This document shows, in pieces, positions 26,946-35,953 of a stretch of DNA of 64,000 nucleotides. The DNA is from Pseudomonas viridiflava (GTDB lineage: Bacteria; Pseudomonadota; Gammaproteobacteria; Pseudomonadales; Pseudomonadaceae), in NCBI RefSeq assembly GCF_900589395.1, contig NZ_UUIS01000043.1:19999-83998 (forward strand), written 5' to 3'. The stretch's first letter is position 1. Every line of letters begins with the position of its first letter. The translations under genes were made by a program, and so were the position numbers. The notes beneath the pieces were generated by a model. It saw nothing but the letters and a program-made list of their open reading frames with translations, was not told the origin of the DNA and did not search any database.

Positions 26946-27689
26946 TCAGGAACGACTGCGTTCCAGAAACTGCCGGGTGCGCTCTTGGGTGGGGTTGGCA
27001 AACAGCGCCTTGGCTTCGCCCTGTTCGACGATGACGCCCTTGTCGATGAACACCACACGATTGGCTACATCCCGGGCAAAGTTCATCTCGTGGGTGACGA
27101 TGATCATGGTGCGCTGTTCGGTGGCCAGGGCGCGAATGGTGCTCAGCACTTCGCCGACCAGTTCCGGGTCCAGTGCCGAGGTCGGCTCGTCGAAGAGGAT
27201 GACCTGCGGCTCCATCGCCAGGGCCCGGGCAATCGCCACCCGTTGCTGCTGGCCGCCGGAAAGGCGCTTGGGGTAGGCATCTTCCTTGCCGCCCAGGCCC
27301 ACCTTGGCCAACAACTGCCGGCCCAGGGCAATGGCCTTTTCAGGCGCGACCTTCTTGACCACCACCGGCCCTTCGATGACGTTTTCCAGGGCGGTGCGAT
27401 GCGGGAACAGGTTGAAGTTCTGGAACACAAAGCCCACTTGCTGGCGCAGCTGGCGAATCAGCCCCTGTTGCGGCCCCAGCGGGCGGTTGCCGTCGATGCG
27501 GATGTCACCGACCTGCAAGATGCCGCCGGAGGGCTCTTCGAGCAGGTTCAGGCAGCGCAGCAAGGTGGTCTTGCCTGAGCCGCTGGGGCCGATGATGGCG
27601 ACCACCTCGCCGGCCTCGACCCGCAAGTCGATGCCCTTGAGCACCGGCATGCCCTTGAAGTCCTTGGTGAGTCCCTTGATTTCGATCAT
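26946..27689 (-). CDS. tcyN: Cystine ABC transporter, ATP-binding protein
   Basis: A 247-residue polar amino acid ABC ATPase. Walker A is GPSGSGKTTLLRCLNLLEEP, the Q-loop is VGFVFQNFNLFPH, the ABC signature is LSGGQQQRVAIARAL, Walker B is VILFDEPTSALDPE and the H-loop is IIVTHEMNFA. Assignment to cystine/diaminopimelate uptake rests on the linked permease, binding protein and D-cysteine desulfhydrase. It starts 3 nt after the permease stop. Confidence 0.9.
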   Translation of the reverse strand: MIEIKGLTKDFKGMPVLKGIDLRVEAGEVVAIIGPSGSGKTTLLRCLNLLEEPSGGILQVGDIRIDGNRPLGPQQGLIRQLRQQVGFVFQNFNLFPHRTALENVIEGPVVVKKVAPEKAIALGRQLLAKVGLGGKEDAYPKRLSGGQQQRVAIARALAMEPQVILFDEPTSALDPELVGEVLSTIRALATEQRTMIIVTHEMNFARDVANRVVFIDKGVIVEQGEAKALFANPTQERTRQFLERSRS

Positions 27690-27692
27690 GCC

Positions 27693-28361
27693 TCAGGACT
27701 CCTGTTCATGGCGGTTGACCCGGGCTTCGAGACGATTCTGAAAGTGCGAGAGCAGGGTGGCCAGCACCCAGTAGATCAGCGCCGCAGCCAGGTACATGGT
27801 GAAGATCTCGAAGGTGCGCGCGGTGATCAGCTGTGCCTGGCGGAACAGTTCCGGCACCTGGATGGTGGCGGCCAGCGCGGTGTCCTTGACCAGCGAAATG
27901 AAGCTGTTGCCCAGCGGCGGCAGGGCAGTACGCGCCGCCTGGGGCAGGATCGCCCGGCGCATGGCCTGCCAGCGGGTCATGCCGATGCTGGCAGCCGCCT
28001 CCCATTGCCCGCGGTCCACCGAGCCGATGGCGGCGCGCAGGATTTCACAGGCGTAGGCGGCCATGTTCAGCGAGAAACCGATCAGCGCCGCCGGCAACGG
28101 GTCCAGCTCCAGGCCCAGCTGCGGCAGACCGTAGTAGATCAGGAACAACTGCACCAGCAAGGGCGTGCCGCGAAAGAATGACACGTAGAGCCGCGCCGTC
28201 CAGTTCACCAGCTTCGACCGCGACAGGCGCATCAGCGCCAGGGCAAAGCCCAGCAGCAGGCCGAAGAACATGCCGCCCAGGCTGAGTACGACGGTGTAGT
28301 AAGCGCCCTTGAGCAGAAAGGGCGCCGACTCGATGGCGAGATTGAGGCTCTCTTGGATCAT
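27693..28361 (-). CDS. tcyL: Cystine ABC transporter, permease
   Basis: A 222-residue HisM/GlnP-type inner-membrane permease with about five membrane segments. The coupling loop is visible in SIGMTRWQAMRRAILPQAAR. The N-terminal APFLLKGAYYTVVLSLGG and YVSFFRGTPLLVQLFLIYYG are family hallmarks. Its start overlaps the binding-protein stop by 4 nt. Confidence 0.92.
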   Translation of the reverse strand: MIQESLNLAIESAPFLLKGAYYTVVLSLGGMFFGLLLGFALALMRLSRSKLVNWTARLYVSFFRGTPLLVQLFLIYYGLPQLGLELDPLPAALIGFSLNMAAYACEILRAAIGSVDRGQWEAAASIGMTRWQAMRRAILPQAARTALPPLGNSFISLVKDTALAATIQVPELFRQAQLITARTFEIFTMYLAAALIYWVLATLLSHFQNRLEARVNRHEQES

Positions 28362-29155
28362 TGGGTAACGTCAGTGCCGAAGTATTTCTCTGACAGCTTC
28401 TTCAGCGTGCCGTCTTTGCGCAGCTTGGCCTGTGCATCGTCGATGGCCGCCAGCAGCTCGGGTTCGCCCTTGCGCAGGGCGATACCGGACTCCTGGCGCG
28501 AGAAGGCCTCACCGGCTGCGACCAGCTTGTCTTTGGTCTTTTGCTGCATTTCCAGGGCCGCAAGACGGTCAACCAGGATGACATCGATACGACCTACGCT
28601 CAGGTCCTGGATCTTGGTCGGGTCGTCGTCATAGGTTCTGATAACGGCGCCGGGCACGTTTTCCTTGAGCCATTGCTCATAGTTGGTGCCCAGGCCCAGG
28701 CCTACTTTCTTGCCGGCCAGGTCCTGGGCGGTCTTGATCGAGGCGGCGGTGTCTTTTCTGGTCATGGCCTGGATGCCGGACACGGTGTAGGGCGTGGAGA
28801 AATCGTACTTCTTCTTGCGCTCTTCGGAAATGGTCACCTGGTTGACGACGATGTCCAGGCGCTTCGATTCCAGGGCGGCAAGAATGCCATCCCACTTGCT
28901 CGGCTGCACCTTGGCCTTGACCCCCAGCTCCTTGGCCAGCGCTTCGGCCAGCTCGACCTCGAAGCCGGTGAGCTTGCCGTTTTCATCAACGAAGCTGAAA
29001 GGCGGATAGGTGCCTTCCAGGCCCACGTTCAACGTGCCGCTGTCCTTGATTTTCTGCAGTTGCTCGCCGGCCAGGGCCTGGCCGGCAAGGCCGGTGCCGA
29101 GCGCCAGGCTCAGGGCGGAAAACAGGACGGTACGACGGATAGCGGAAATGTTCAT
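28358..29155 (-). CDS. tcyJ: Cystine-binding periplasmic protein
   Basis: A 265-residue solute-binding protein with a signal peptide (cleavage near GLAGQALAGE) and the family-3 pattern LNVGLEGTYPPFSFVDENGK and LTGFEVELAEAL. Later blocks are QVTISEERKKKYDFSTPYTV and VGLGLGTNYEQWL. It corresponds to FliY/TcyJ of E. coli, which binds L-cystine and related compounds. It is followed by tcyL and tcyN in one operon and preceded by a 203-bp AT-rich gap. Confidence 0.92.
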   Translation of the reverse strand: MNISAIRRTVLFSALSLALGTGLAGQALAGEQLQKIKDSGTLNVGLEGTYPPFSFVDENGKLTGFEVELAEALAKELGVKAKVQPSKWDGILAALESKRLDIVVNQVTISEERKKKYDFSTPYTVSGIQAMTRKDTAASIKTAQDLAGKKVGLGLGTNYEQWLKENVPGAVIRTYDDDPTKIQDLSVGRIDVILVDRLAALEMQQKTKDKLVAAGEAFSRQESGIALRKGEPELLAAIDDAQAKLRKDGTLKKLSEKYFGTDVTQ

Positions 29156-29264
29156 GCGAGCCCCTTGATGAATGCGCGTGTCGGTCAGGAGTGAGACTTC
29201 TCACAAACGGGCGAAGTGCCGGAAAAAACAAAGAATTGTTCGGCTCCTGGCCCGTATCGCGCGC

Positions 29265-29270
29265 ACTATA
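29265..29270 (-). promoter_or_regulatory. Candidate -10 box of the tcyJLN operon
   Basis: TATAGT on the minus strand lies 110 bp upstream of tcyJ at the edge of an unusually AT-rich stretch (29275-29330). No good -35 is present, which suggests an activator-dependent promoter. CysB controls this operon in enterobacteria; CysB binding here is inference. Confidence 0.35.
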
Positions 29271-29358
29271 GAACGTGTTTTTTATAAATAAAAATAACTG
29301 GATTCTGTTTTTTATTTCTTTATTGCATAAGCGTCGTGCAGCGCTCTGGCCTGCGCCC

Positions 29359-30357
29359 TCAGCCGGAAAACAGCTGTGGATAAGCAAACAGTGCCGGCGC
29401 GCCGCCCGTGTGGACAAAGACAATCGGCCCCTCGTCGAAGCGCTGCCGACCGATGCCATCGAGCAGCCCGGCCATGGCCTTGCCGGTGTAGACCGGGTCC
29501 AGCAGCAGGCCTTCCTGGGCGGCCACCAGCCGGATCGCCGCCAGGGTGCCGGCATTGGGCTCGCCGTAGCGGGGGGCATGGTACTCGTCCCACAGGTTGA
29601 TTCTAAGGGCCGGCTGCACGGCGATATCGAGCAGTGCGGCGGTGCGTTCGATCAGCCGCCGGACCTTGGGCAACTGCTCCTCCTCGCTGCGCGAGACGGT
29701 CACCCCGATCAAGGGCAGCTGTGGATGCCGCTCGGCCATGGCCAGCGCCAGGCCGGCGTGGGTGCCGGCACTGCCGGAGGCGACGACCACTGCGGCGAAC
29801 GGCTCGCCGACCCGTTCGATCTGCTCGGCCAGCTCAAGGCCGGCACGCACGTAGCCCAGGGCGCCGACCGCACTGGAGCCGCCGATGGGCACGATATAGG
29901 GCTTTTTGCCGTTGCTTTGCAGGCGCGCGGCCAGGGCCTGCAATTGCTCGTCGGCGTTGTCGAGGTTTTCGACCCGCTCGACCTTGGCGTCGAACAGCTC
30001 CAGCAGCAGGCGATTGCCGTTGTGCAAGTAGTTGGAGTCTTCGCTGTCGATGGGGTTTTCCAGCAGCGCCACGCACCCCAGGCCCAGGCGGGCAGCCAGG
30101 GCGGCGGTCTGGCGCACATGATTGGACTGGATGGCGCCCGCCGTGATCAGCGTGTCAGCGCCTTGTGCCTGCGCATCGGCGGCCAGGTATTCGAGCTTGC
30201 GCACCTTGTTGCCGCCCAGCGCCAGGGCGGTGGTGTCGTCACGCTTGACATAGATGTCGCGCCCGACCCAGGCCGACAGGCGTTCGAGCTTTTCCAGGGC
30301 AGTAGGGGCGCCGATCAGGTCCAGGCGCGCGAAGCGGGCGAGCTGTTTAGTGAGCAT
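29359..30357 (-). CDS. dcyD: D-cysteine desulfhydrase
   Basis: A 332-residue PLP enzyme of the ACC deaminase/D-cysteine desulfhydrase family that cleaves D-cysteine to pyruvate, ammonia and sulfide. The PLP lysine is in [18 protein letters not shown], with the substrate loop [20 protein letters not shown] and [18 protein letters not shown]. The open frame runs to 30516, but the ATG at 30357 ([20 protein letters not shown]) matches the family start. Its place upstream of the cystine transporter is the classical dcyD-tcyJLN cluster. ACC deaminase activity is less likely. Confidence 0.9.
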   Translation of the reverse strand: MLTKQLARFARLDLIGAPTALEKLERLSAWVGRDIYVKRDDTTALALGGNKVRKLEYLAADAQAQGADTLITAGAIQSNHVRQTAALAARLGLGCVALLENPIDSEDSNYLHNGNRLLLELFDAKVERVENLDNADEQLQALAARLQSNGKKPYIVPIGGSSAVGALGYVRAGLELAEQIERVGEPFAAVVVASGSAGTHAGLALAMAERHPQLPLIGVTVSRSEEEQLPKVRRLIERTAALLDIAVQPALRINLWDEYHAPRYGEPNAGTLAAIRLVAAQEGLLLDPVYTGKAMAGLLDGIGRQRFDEGPIVFVHTGGAPALFAYPQLFSG

Positions 30358-30557
30358 GTGGATAAAGACGTTCCTGTGGAGAGTCGCTCGACTATAGGCA
30401 CAGGTGTGATACACGGCAACCGGCGCACGCTTATGCCGTTGTCGGCCAGGTCTTGCGTAAACGGGTATTTTTTCTACGCAATTGTTTGCCGTAGAGTGGC
30501 AGGCAGGCGGCCGCATAAACGCGATCGCGCCCCCTTGACGACTCAGGAGAGTTCAGC

Positions 30558-31511
30558 GTGAGCGATATCCCACAAGGCACTGGCGACGGCCGCTCCAGCC
30601 ACTGGCAATTGCAGCGTATCGTCGGCCAGTTGCGCGAGGCGCGTGACGACTGGCGTACCCGTAACCGGCGGGTCAGCGGCGAACATGGCGGGCGCGAACT
30701 GCCGTCGCGCGCGGCCATGAGCGACATCATCGAGGCGCTGACCGGGGCGTTGTTTCCCATGCGCCTGGGGCCGGTCGACCTGCGCGAAGAAAGCGAAGAC
30801 TTCTACGTCGGCCATACCCTGGACGTCGCCCTCAACGCGCTGCTGGCCCAGGCGCGACTGGAGCTGCGTTATGTGGCCCAGCAGCAGGGCACGTCGGTCG
30901 AAGGCATCGACCAGCGAGCGCTGCAGATCATCCAGGACTTTGCCATTGCCCTGCCGGGCATTCGCCGGTTGCTCGACACCGACGTGCTGGCCGCCTACCA
31001 GGGTGACCCGGCGGCGCGCAGTGTCGACGAGGTGTTGCTGTGCTACCCGGGCATCCTGGCGATCATTCACCATCGCCTGGCGCACCATCTGTACCGTGCC
31101 GGCCTGCCGTTGCTGGCGCGTATCAGCGCGGAAATCGCGCACTCCGACACCGGCATCGACCTGCACCCTGGCGCGCAGATCGGGCCGAGCTTCTTCATCG
31201 ACCACGGCACCGGCGTGGTCATCGGCGAAACCGCAATCATCGGCGAGCGGGTGCGCATCTACCAGGCCGTGACCCTGGGTGCCAAGCGTTTTCCGGCCGA
31301 TGAAAACGGCAACCTGCACAAGGGCCAGGCCCGTCACCCGATCGTCGAAGACGATGTGGTGATCTACGCCGGTGCGACCATCCTGGGGCGCATCACCATC
31401 GGCAAGGGCTCGACCATCGGCGGCAACGTCTGGCTGACCCGCAGCGTGCCGGCCGGCAGCAACCTGACCCAGGCCAATCTGCTGCAGACCGACGACGGCA
31501 CCCAGAAGTAA
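30558..31511 (+). CDS. epsC: Serine O-acetyltransferase, EpsC type
   Basis: A 317-residue acetyltransferase making O-acetylserine for cysteine synthesis. The N-terminal alpha-helical domain is followed by the left-handed beta-helix (HSDTGIDLHPGAQIGPSFFI, HGTGVVIGETAIIGERVRIY, GRITIGKGSTIGGNVWLTRS). The extended N-terminus and length distinguish it from the shorter Pseudomonas CysE and match EpsC annotations. It is divergent from dcyD across 200 bp, so cysteine synthesis and cystine/D-cysteine use are physically linked. Confidence 0.9.
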   Translation: MSDIPQGTGDGRSSHWQLQRIVGQLREARDDWRTRNRRVSGEHGGRELPSRAAMSDIIEALTGALFPMRLGPVDLREESEDFYVGHTLDVALNALLAQARLELRYVAQQQGTSVEGIDQRALQIIQDFAIALPGIRRLLDTDVLAAYQGDPAARSVDEVLLCYPGILAIIHHRLAHHLYRAGLPLLARISAEIAHSDTGIDLHPGAQIGPSFFIDHGTGVVIGETAIIGERVRIYQAVTLGAKRFPADENGNLHKGQARHPIVEDDVVIYAGATILGRITIGKGSTIGGNVWLTRSVPAGSNLTQANLLQTDDGTQK

Positions 31512-31545
31512 GGCGCGCGCCGCCTGCGCTCAGCCCCCTCCGGCT

Positions 31546-31711
31546 GTAGGAGCGCGCTTGCCCGCGACCGGCTGCGTTAGCAGTCGTAAAATTTCAGCGT
31601 TTCATAAATTTTGAATGCGTCCACAGTTCAGCATTTGTGGCGTTTCGCAAATTTTGCGAGCGCTACGCACTCGGTCGCGGTGGTCCGGCATACCGGCAAG
31701 CGCGCTCCTAC
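31546..31711. repeat. Inverted REP pair (extended right arm)
   Basis: GTAGGAGCGCGCTTGCCCGC opens the element. The right side has GGTGGTCCGGCATACCGG then CAAGCGCGCTCCTAC. It separates epsC from the betT control region. Confidence 0.9.
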
Positions 31712-31830
31712 AGCGGCTCTGTAATCACCGCCCCATTACGGAACGATCCGTCCGTCGCGTGCGTCTTACGCCTGCTCCAACCCCCGGCACACCGCCTGCG
31801 ATTCGTCATCGCGGGCGCTTTCATGTTTAA

Positions 31831-31844
31831 ATTGAACGTTCAAT
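31831..31844. promoter_or_regulatory. BetI-type operator upstream of betT
   Basis: ATTGAACGTTCAAT is a perfect 14-bp palindrome about 100 bp before betT. A half-site (CTTGAAC) follows at once. It closely resembles the BetI target in enterobacterial bet promoters (TTGGACGTTCAAT). BetI is the choline-responsive TetR repressor. No betI gene lies in the window, so regulation would be in trans. Confidence 0.7.
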
Positions 31845-31887
31845 CAATCTTGAACGGTGGTCCGCTGCCCGCTCCCAAAAGGAGGCA

Positions 31888-31950
31888 ATGCCCTTGTCCT
31901 GCCCATGTCTGACCCGTGTTTTACGGACGCTGGAGGCGTATCGCGCATGA
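31888..31950 (+). CDS. Candidate 20-residue leader peptide overlapping betT
   Basis: ATG at 31888 directly follows AAAAGGAGGCA and opens a 20-codon frame (MPLSCPCLTRVLRTLEAYRA). Its TGA at 31948-31950 overlaps the betT ATG as ATGA. The arrangement would couple betT translation to the leader. The spacing from GGAGG to the ATG is only 2 nt, which weakens the case. Confidence 0.3.
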   Translation: MPLSCPCLTRVLRTLEAYRA

Positions 31951-33941
31951 ATACCCTCACCCCTGCCGGTAATGGCCCGGTGCGCATGAATGCGCCGGTG
32001 TTTTATTTCGCGGCCAGTTTCATCCTCATATTCGGCATCATCGTCATCAGCTTCCCCGAGGCCAGCGGCCAATGGTTGCTGGCGGCGCAGACCTGGGCGG
32101 CCGAAACCGTCGGCTGGTACTACATGCTGGTCATGACGCTGTATCTGGTCTTCGTGGTGGTCACCGCCTTGTCTGGCTACGGCAAGATCAAGCTCGGTGC
32201 CGACCACGACGAGCCCGAATTCAGCTACCTGTCCTGGGCCGGCATGCTGTTCGCCGCTGGCATCAGCATCACGCTGTTCTTCTTCTGCGTGTCCGAACCG
32301 TTGACCCACATGCTGCAACCGCCGCAAGGCGAGGCCGGCACGGTGGATTCGGCGCGCCAGGCCATGCAGTTGCTGTTCCTGCACTGGGGCCTGCATGGCT
32401 GGGGCGTGTTCGCCTTCGTCGGTATGGCGCTGGCCTATTTCGCCTACCGCCATAACCTGCCGCTGGCCTTGCGCTCGGCGCTGTACCCGCTGATCGGCAA
32501 GCGCATCAACGGCCCGATCGGTTATGCGGTCGACGGCTTCGGCATCATCGCCACCATCTTCGGCCTGGGTGCCGACATGGGCTTTGGCGTGCTGCACCTC
32601 AATTCCGGCCTGGACTACCTGTTCGGCGTGGCCCACACCCAGTGGGTGCAGGTCGGGCTGATCACCCTGATGATGGGCGCCGCCATCGTGGTGGCGGTGT
32701 CCGGGGTCGACAAGGGCGTGCGGGTCATGTCCGACATCAACATGCTGCTGGCCTGTGCGCTGCTGCTGTTCGTGTTGTTCGCCGGTCCCACCCAGCACCT
32801 GCTCAACACCCTGGTGCAGAACATCGGCGACTACCTGGGCGCGTTGCCGTCCAAGAGCTTCGACGTCTACGCCTACAAGAGTGTCGACGGCTGGCTGGGC
32901 GGCTGGACCGTGTTTTACTGGGCCTGGTGGATTGCCTGGGCGCCGTTCGTGGGCCTGTTCATCGCCCGCATTTCGCGGGGTCGCACCATCCGCGAGTTCG
33001 TCTTCGGCGTGCTGCTGATTCCGCTGGGTTTCACGCTGGCGTGGATGTCGATCTTCGGCAACAGCGCCATTCACCAGGTGCTGGAAAACGGCATGACCGC
33101 GCTGGGCCAGTCGGCCATCGACGACCCGTCCATGACCCTGTACCTGCTGCTGGAAACCTACCCGTGGAGCAAGACGGTCATTGCCGTGACCGTGTTCATC
33201 AGCTTTGTGTTCTTCGTGACCTCGGCCGACTCCGGCACCGTGGTGCTTTCGACCCTGTCGGCCAAGGGCGGCAGTGCTGATGAAGACGGGCCGAAATGGC
33301 TGCGCGTCTTCTGGGGTGCGGCCACGGCACTGGTGACCAGCGGCCTGCTGTTCTCCGGCAGCATCGACGCGCTCAAGTCGGCGGTGGTGCTGACCTCGCT
33401 GCCGTTCTCGCTGATCCTGCTGTTGATGATGTGGGGCCTGCACAAGGCGTTCTACCTGGAATCGCAGCGGCAACTGGCGCAGCTGTATTCCCTGGCCCCG
33501 GCCTCGGGTGCCCGGCGTGGCGGCTGGCGCCAGCGTCTGAGCCAGGCGGTGCATTACCCGTCACGCGACGAGGTGTACCGCTTCCTCGACCAGACCGTAC
33601 GCCCGGCCATCGACGAGGTGACCGCCGTGTTCGTCGAGAAGGGCCTGGTCGTGAACAACGTGCCGGACCCGGCCAACGACTCGGTGACCCTGGAAATCGG
33701 CCATGGCGAAGAACGTCCCTTCATTTACCAGGTGCAGATGAAAGGCTTCTTCACCCCGTCCTTCGCCCGCGGCGGTATGGGCTCCAAGCAACTGAACAAC
33801 CGCCGCTATTACCGCGCCGAGGTGCACTTGAGCGAAGGCAGCCAGGACTACGACCTGGTCGGCTACACCAAGGAGCAGGTGATCAACGACGTGCTCGACC
33901 AGTACGAACGCCACATGCAGTTCCTGCATCTGGTGCGGTAG
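31947..33941 (+). CDS. betT: BCCT-family choline transporter
   Basis: A 664-residue betaine/choline/carnitine transporter with 12 membrane segments and a long cytoplasmic tail from about residue 500, as in BetT proteins that respond to osmotic strength. Family landmarks are GLGADMGFGVLHLNSGLDYL and WWIAWAPFVGLFIARISRGR followed by TIREFVFG. The ATG at 31947 has GGAGG 10 nt upstream. An in-frame ATG at 31905 would add 14 residues. The BetI-type operator supports choline as substrate. The phosphorylcholine phosphatase at 59617 would supply the same substrate. Confidence 0.93.
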   Translation: MNTLTPAGNGPVRMNAPVFYFAASFILIFGIIVISFPEASGQWLLAAQTWAAETVGWYYMLVMTLYLVFVVVTALSGYGKIKLGADHDEPEFSYLSWAGMLFAAGISITLFFFCVSEPLTHMLQPPQGEAGTVDSARQAMQLLFLHWGLHGWGVFAFVGMALAYFAYRHNLPLALRSALYPLIGKRINGPIGYAVDGFGIIATIFGLGADMGFGVLHLNSGLDYLFGVAHTQWVQVGLITLMMGAAIVVAVSGVDKGVRVMSDINMLLACALLLFVLFAGPTQHLLNTLVQNIGDYLGALPSKSFDVYAYKSVDGWLGGWTVFYWAWWIAWAPFVGLFIARISRGRTIREFVFGVLLIPLGFTLAWMSIFGNSAIHQVLENGMTALGQSAIDDPSMTLYLLLETYPWSKTVIAVTVFISFVFFVTSADSGTVVLSTLSAKGGSADEDGPKWLRVFWGAATALVTSGLLFSGSIDALKSAVVLTSLPFSLILLLMMWGLHKAFYLESQRQLAQLYSLAPASGARRGGWRQRLSQAVHYPSRDEVYRFLDQTVRPAIDEVTAVFVEKGLVVNNVPDPANDSVTLEIGHGEERPFIYQVQMKGFFTPSFARGGMGSKQLNNRRYYRAEVHLSEGSQDYDLVGYTKEQVINDVLDQYERHMQFLHLVR

Positions 33942-33959
33942 GACGGTAGGCGCAGAGGG

Positions 33960-34697
33960 TCACGCCAGGCCGCCATTGGCGCGCAGGACCTGGCCATTGA
34001 TCCAGCCCGCATCGGGGCCGGCCAGGAAGGCCACGACGCTGGCGATGTCGTCGGGCTGGCCGAGGCGTTGCAGCGGCGGCAGGCTGGCGAAATGCCGGAT
34101 CTGTTCTTCGGTCTTGCCGTTGAGGAACAGTTCGGTGGCCACCGGCCCCGGGGCCACGGCATTGACGGTGATGTTACGCCCGCGCAGCTCTTTGGCGAAC
34201 ACCGGGGTCATGGCCTCCACGGCGGCCTTGCTGGCGTTGTAGATGGCGTAGCCCGGCAGGCTCAGGGCCAGGGCGGTGGTCGAGAAATTGATGATCCGCC
34301 CGCCGTCGTTCAAGCGCCGGCCGGCTTCGCGCAAGGTGTTGAATACACCGCGGGTATTGACCGCAAAGGTCTGCTCGAACAGCTCGTCGCTGGTGTCGAC
34401 CAGCGGCAGGGTCTTGAGAATCCCGGCGTTATTGACCAGCACATCGATCTGGCCCAGATGATGCTCGGTGGCGTCGAACAGCCGGCGTACATCGGCGGTG
34501 CTGGCGACGTCGGCCTTGAGCGCAATCGCATCGTGACCCTGGCCCATCAGTTCAGCCACCAACGTGTCGGCCTCATCGGCGCTGTTGGCGTAGTTGATCA
34601 CCACGGCAAAGCCGTCGGTGGCCAGGCGCCGCGCGATCTGGGCGCCGATGCCGCGTGATGCGCCGGTAACGATGGCAACTTTGCGAAGACGACTCAT
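33960..34697 (-). CDS. SDR-family oxidoreductase
   Basis: A 245-residue classical short-chain dehydrogenase. The cofactor loop is TGASRGIGAQIARRLA, the NNAG motif is VLVNNAGILKTLPL, and the catalytic YxxxK is in GYAIYNASKAAVEAM, with PGPVATELF behind it. The glycine pattern with arginine suggests NADP(H). It begins 45 nt after the LacI-family gene in the same direction and is probably co-transcribed with it. The substrate is unknown, and a FabG role is unlikely in this context. Confidence 0.88.
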   Translation of the reverse strand: MSRLRKVAIVTGASRGIGAQIARRLATDGFAVVINYANSADEADTLVAELMGQGHDAIALKADVASTADVRRLFDATEHHLGQIDVLVNNAGILKTLPLVDTSDELFEQTFAVNTRGVFNTLREAGRRLNDGGRIINFSTTALALSLPGYAIYNASKAAVEAMTPVFAKELRGRNITVNAVAPGPVATELFLNGKTEEQIRHFASLPPLQRLGQPDDIASVVAFLAGPDAGWINGQVLRANGGLA

Positions 34698-34742
34698 GGC
34701 GTTGCTCCTGTCAGAAGTAAGTGGCTACTTCATCTTAAAGCG

Positions 34743-35789
34743 CTATGTACTCTCTCGTTCAATCAACCGGCACTCCAGCAGGTTCAAGCGCTGCAACTCA
34801 CCTTCCAACGGCAATACGCCCAGGCTTTGCAGCACCCGCTGCGCCGCCAGCACGCCGATCTCCAGTGCCGGCGGCTTGATGGTGCTCAGGCTGGGCAGCA
34901 GCATTTCAGCGAAAGCGTAGTCGCCAAAGCCCATCACCGCGCAGTCCTGCGGGACCGACAGGCCGGCGCGCTGACCCGCCAGAAGCGCGCCGGCGGCCAG
35001 GTTATCGTTGGCAAAGAAAATGGCGTCCGGGCGCTGCGGTCCGCTCATTAACTGTTGCATGGCCTGCTTGCCGGCCTCGAACGGCGCCAGCCCCGGGTCC
35101 GGGGCGAAGACCTGCGGCTCAAGCCCCAGCGTCCTCAACGTCTCGGCATAACCGTCACGCCGTTCCAGGGCGCTGAAGTCGCCGGGCACGCTGTTCTGCA
35201 CAAAGGCGATGCGCCGGTAGCCCTGGCCATGCAGGTAGCGCGCGGCCGTGACCCCGACCTGATAGTGCGAAAAACCGATCTGGATCGGCTGGCGCTGCGG
35301 CTGGTAATCCCAGGTTTCGATGACCGGCATGTCGGCCTGCTCGATCATCTTCTGCGTTGCGGCGGTATGAAAGTGACTGGTCAGCACCAGGGCGGCCGGC
35401 GACCAGCCGAGAAAAGCCCGTACCGCGCTTTCTTCCTGCTCGGCCGAGAAATAACTGGAGGCCAGCAGCAACTGGAAACCGTGCTGGCTCAAGGTGTCGC
35501 TGAAGCCCTGGATCGTATTGGCGAAAATTGGCCCGGAGATGTTCGGGATCACCATCGCCACCACCTTGCTGCGCGCCGAGGCCAGGCCGCCGGCGACCAG
35601 ATTGGGCACATAACCCAGATCAGCCACGACCGTGGCAATGCGTTCGCGCAGCTCGGGTGAGACCTGTTCGGGCTGATTGAAGTAACGCGAAACGGTGATC
35701 GCCGAAACACCCACGGCCTTGGCCACCGCAGTGAGCGTGACGCGACCAACGCTGCGGCGTTTACGTGTTATCGGGGGTTGCTCTGCCAT
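34743..35789 (-). CDS. LacI-family transcriptional regulator
   Basis: A 348-residue repressor. The N-terminal helix-turn-helix and hinge read TLTAVAKAVGVSAITVSRYF and NLVAGGLASARSKVV. The periplasmic-binding-like domain follows (VVAMVIPNISGPIFANTIQG, RPDAIFFANDNLAAGALLAG, VMGFGDYAFAEMLLPSLSTI). GntR-like members with this N-terminus often sense sugar acids, but the ligand here is unknown. It is divergent from the TonB receptor gene; a LacI-type palindrome in the gap (35879-35890) is its likely operator. Confidence 0.9.
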   Translation of the reverse strand: MAEQPPITRKRRSVGRVTLTAVAKAVGVSAITVSRYFNQPEQVSPELRERIATVVADLGYVPNLVAGGLASARSKVVAMVIPNISGPIFANTIQGFSDTLSQHGFQLLLASSYFSAEQEESAVRAFLGWSPAALVLTSHFHTAATQKMIEQADMPVIETWDYQPQRQPIQIGFSHYQVGVTAARYLHGQGYRRIAFVQNSVPGDFSALERRDGYAETLRTLGLEPQVFAPDPGLAPFEAGKQAMQQLMSGPQRPDAIFFANDNLAAGALLAGQRAGLSVPQDCAVMGFGDYAFAEMLLPSLSTIKPPALEIGVLAAQRVLQSLGVLPLEGELQRLNLLECRLIEREST

Positions 35790-35878
35790 GCCGACGTGAT
35801 CCGCATAAAATAAAAAGGAATATAAAAGTAATTTTTCAGTATTGGACGCTCTATGGTCCGGTTTCTGATACTGGCGAT

Positions 35879-35890
35879 GTTAGCGCTAAC
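35879..35890. promoter_or_regulatory. LacI-family operator
   Basis: GTTAGCGCTAAC is a perfect palindrome with the central CG typical of LacI/GalR-family operators. It lies 90 bp before the lacI-type gene and 117 bp before the TonB receptor gene, well placed to control both directions. Confidence 0.7.
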
Positions 35891-35953
35891 GTCCTGGTTT
35901 GTCTGCTACTCGCTCGTGCGAATGCCTAAGCCCCGTTTAGCCACATAAAAACC

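Noticed and set aside
31827..33554. 575-codon minus-strand frame opposite betT
   Set aside because: Antisense to betT with a His/Gln/Arg-rich translation and no motifs; shadow frame.
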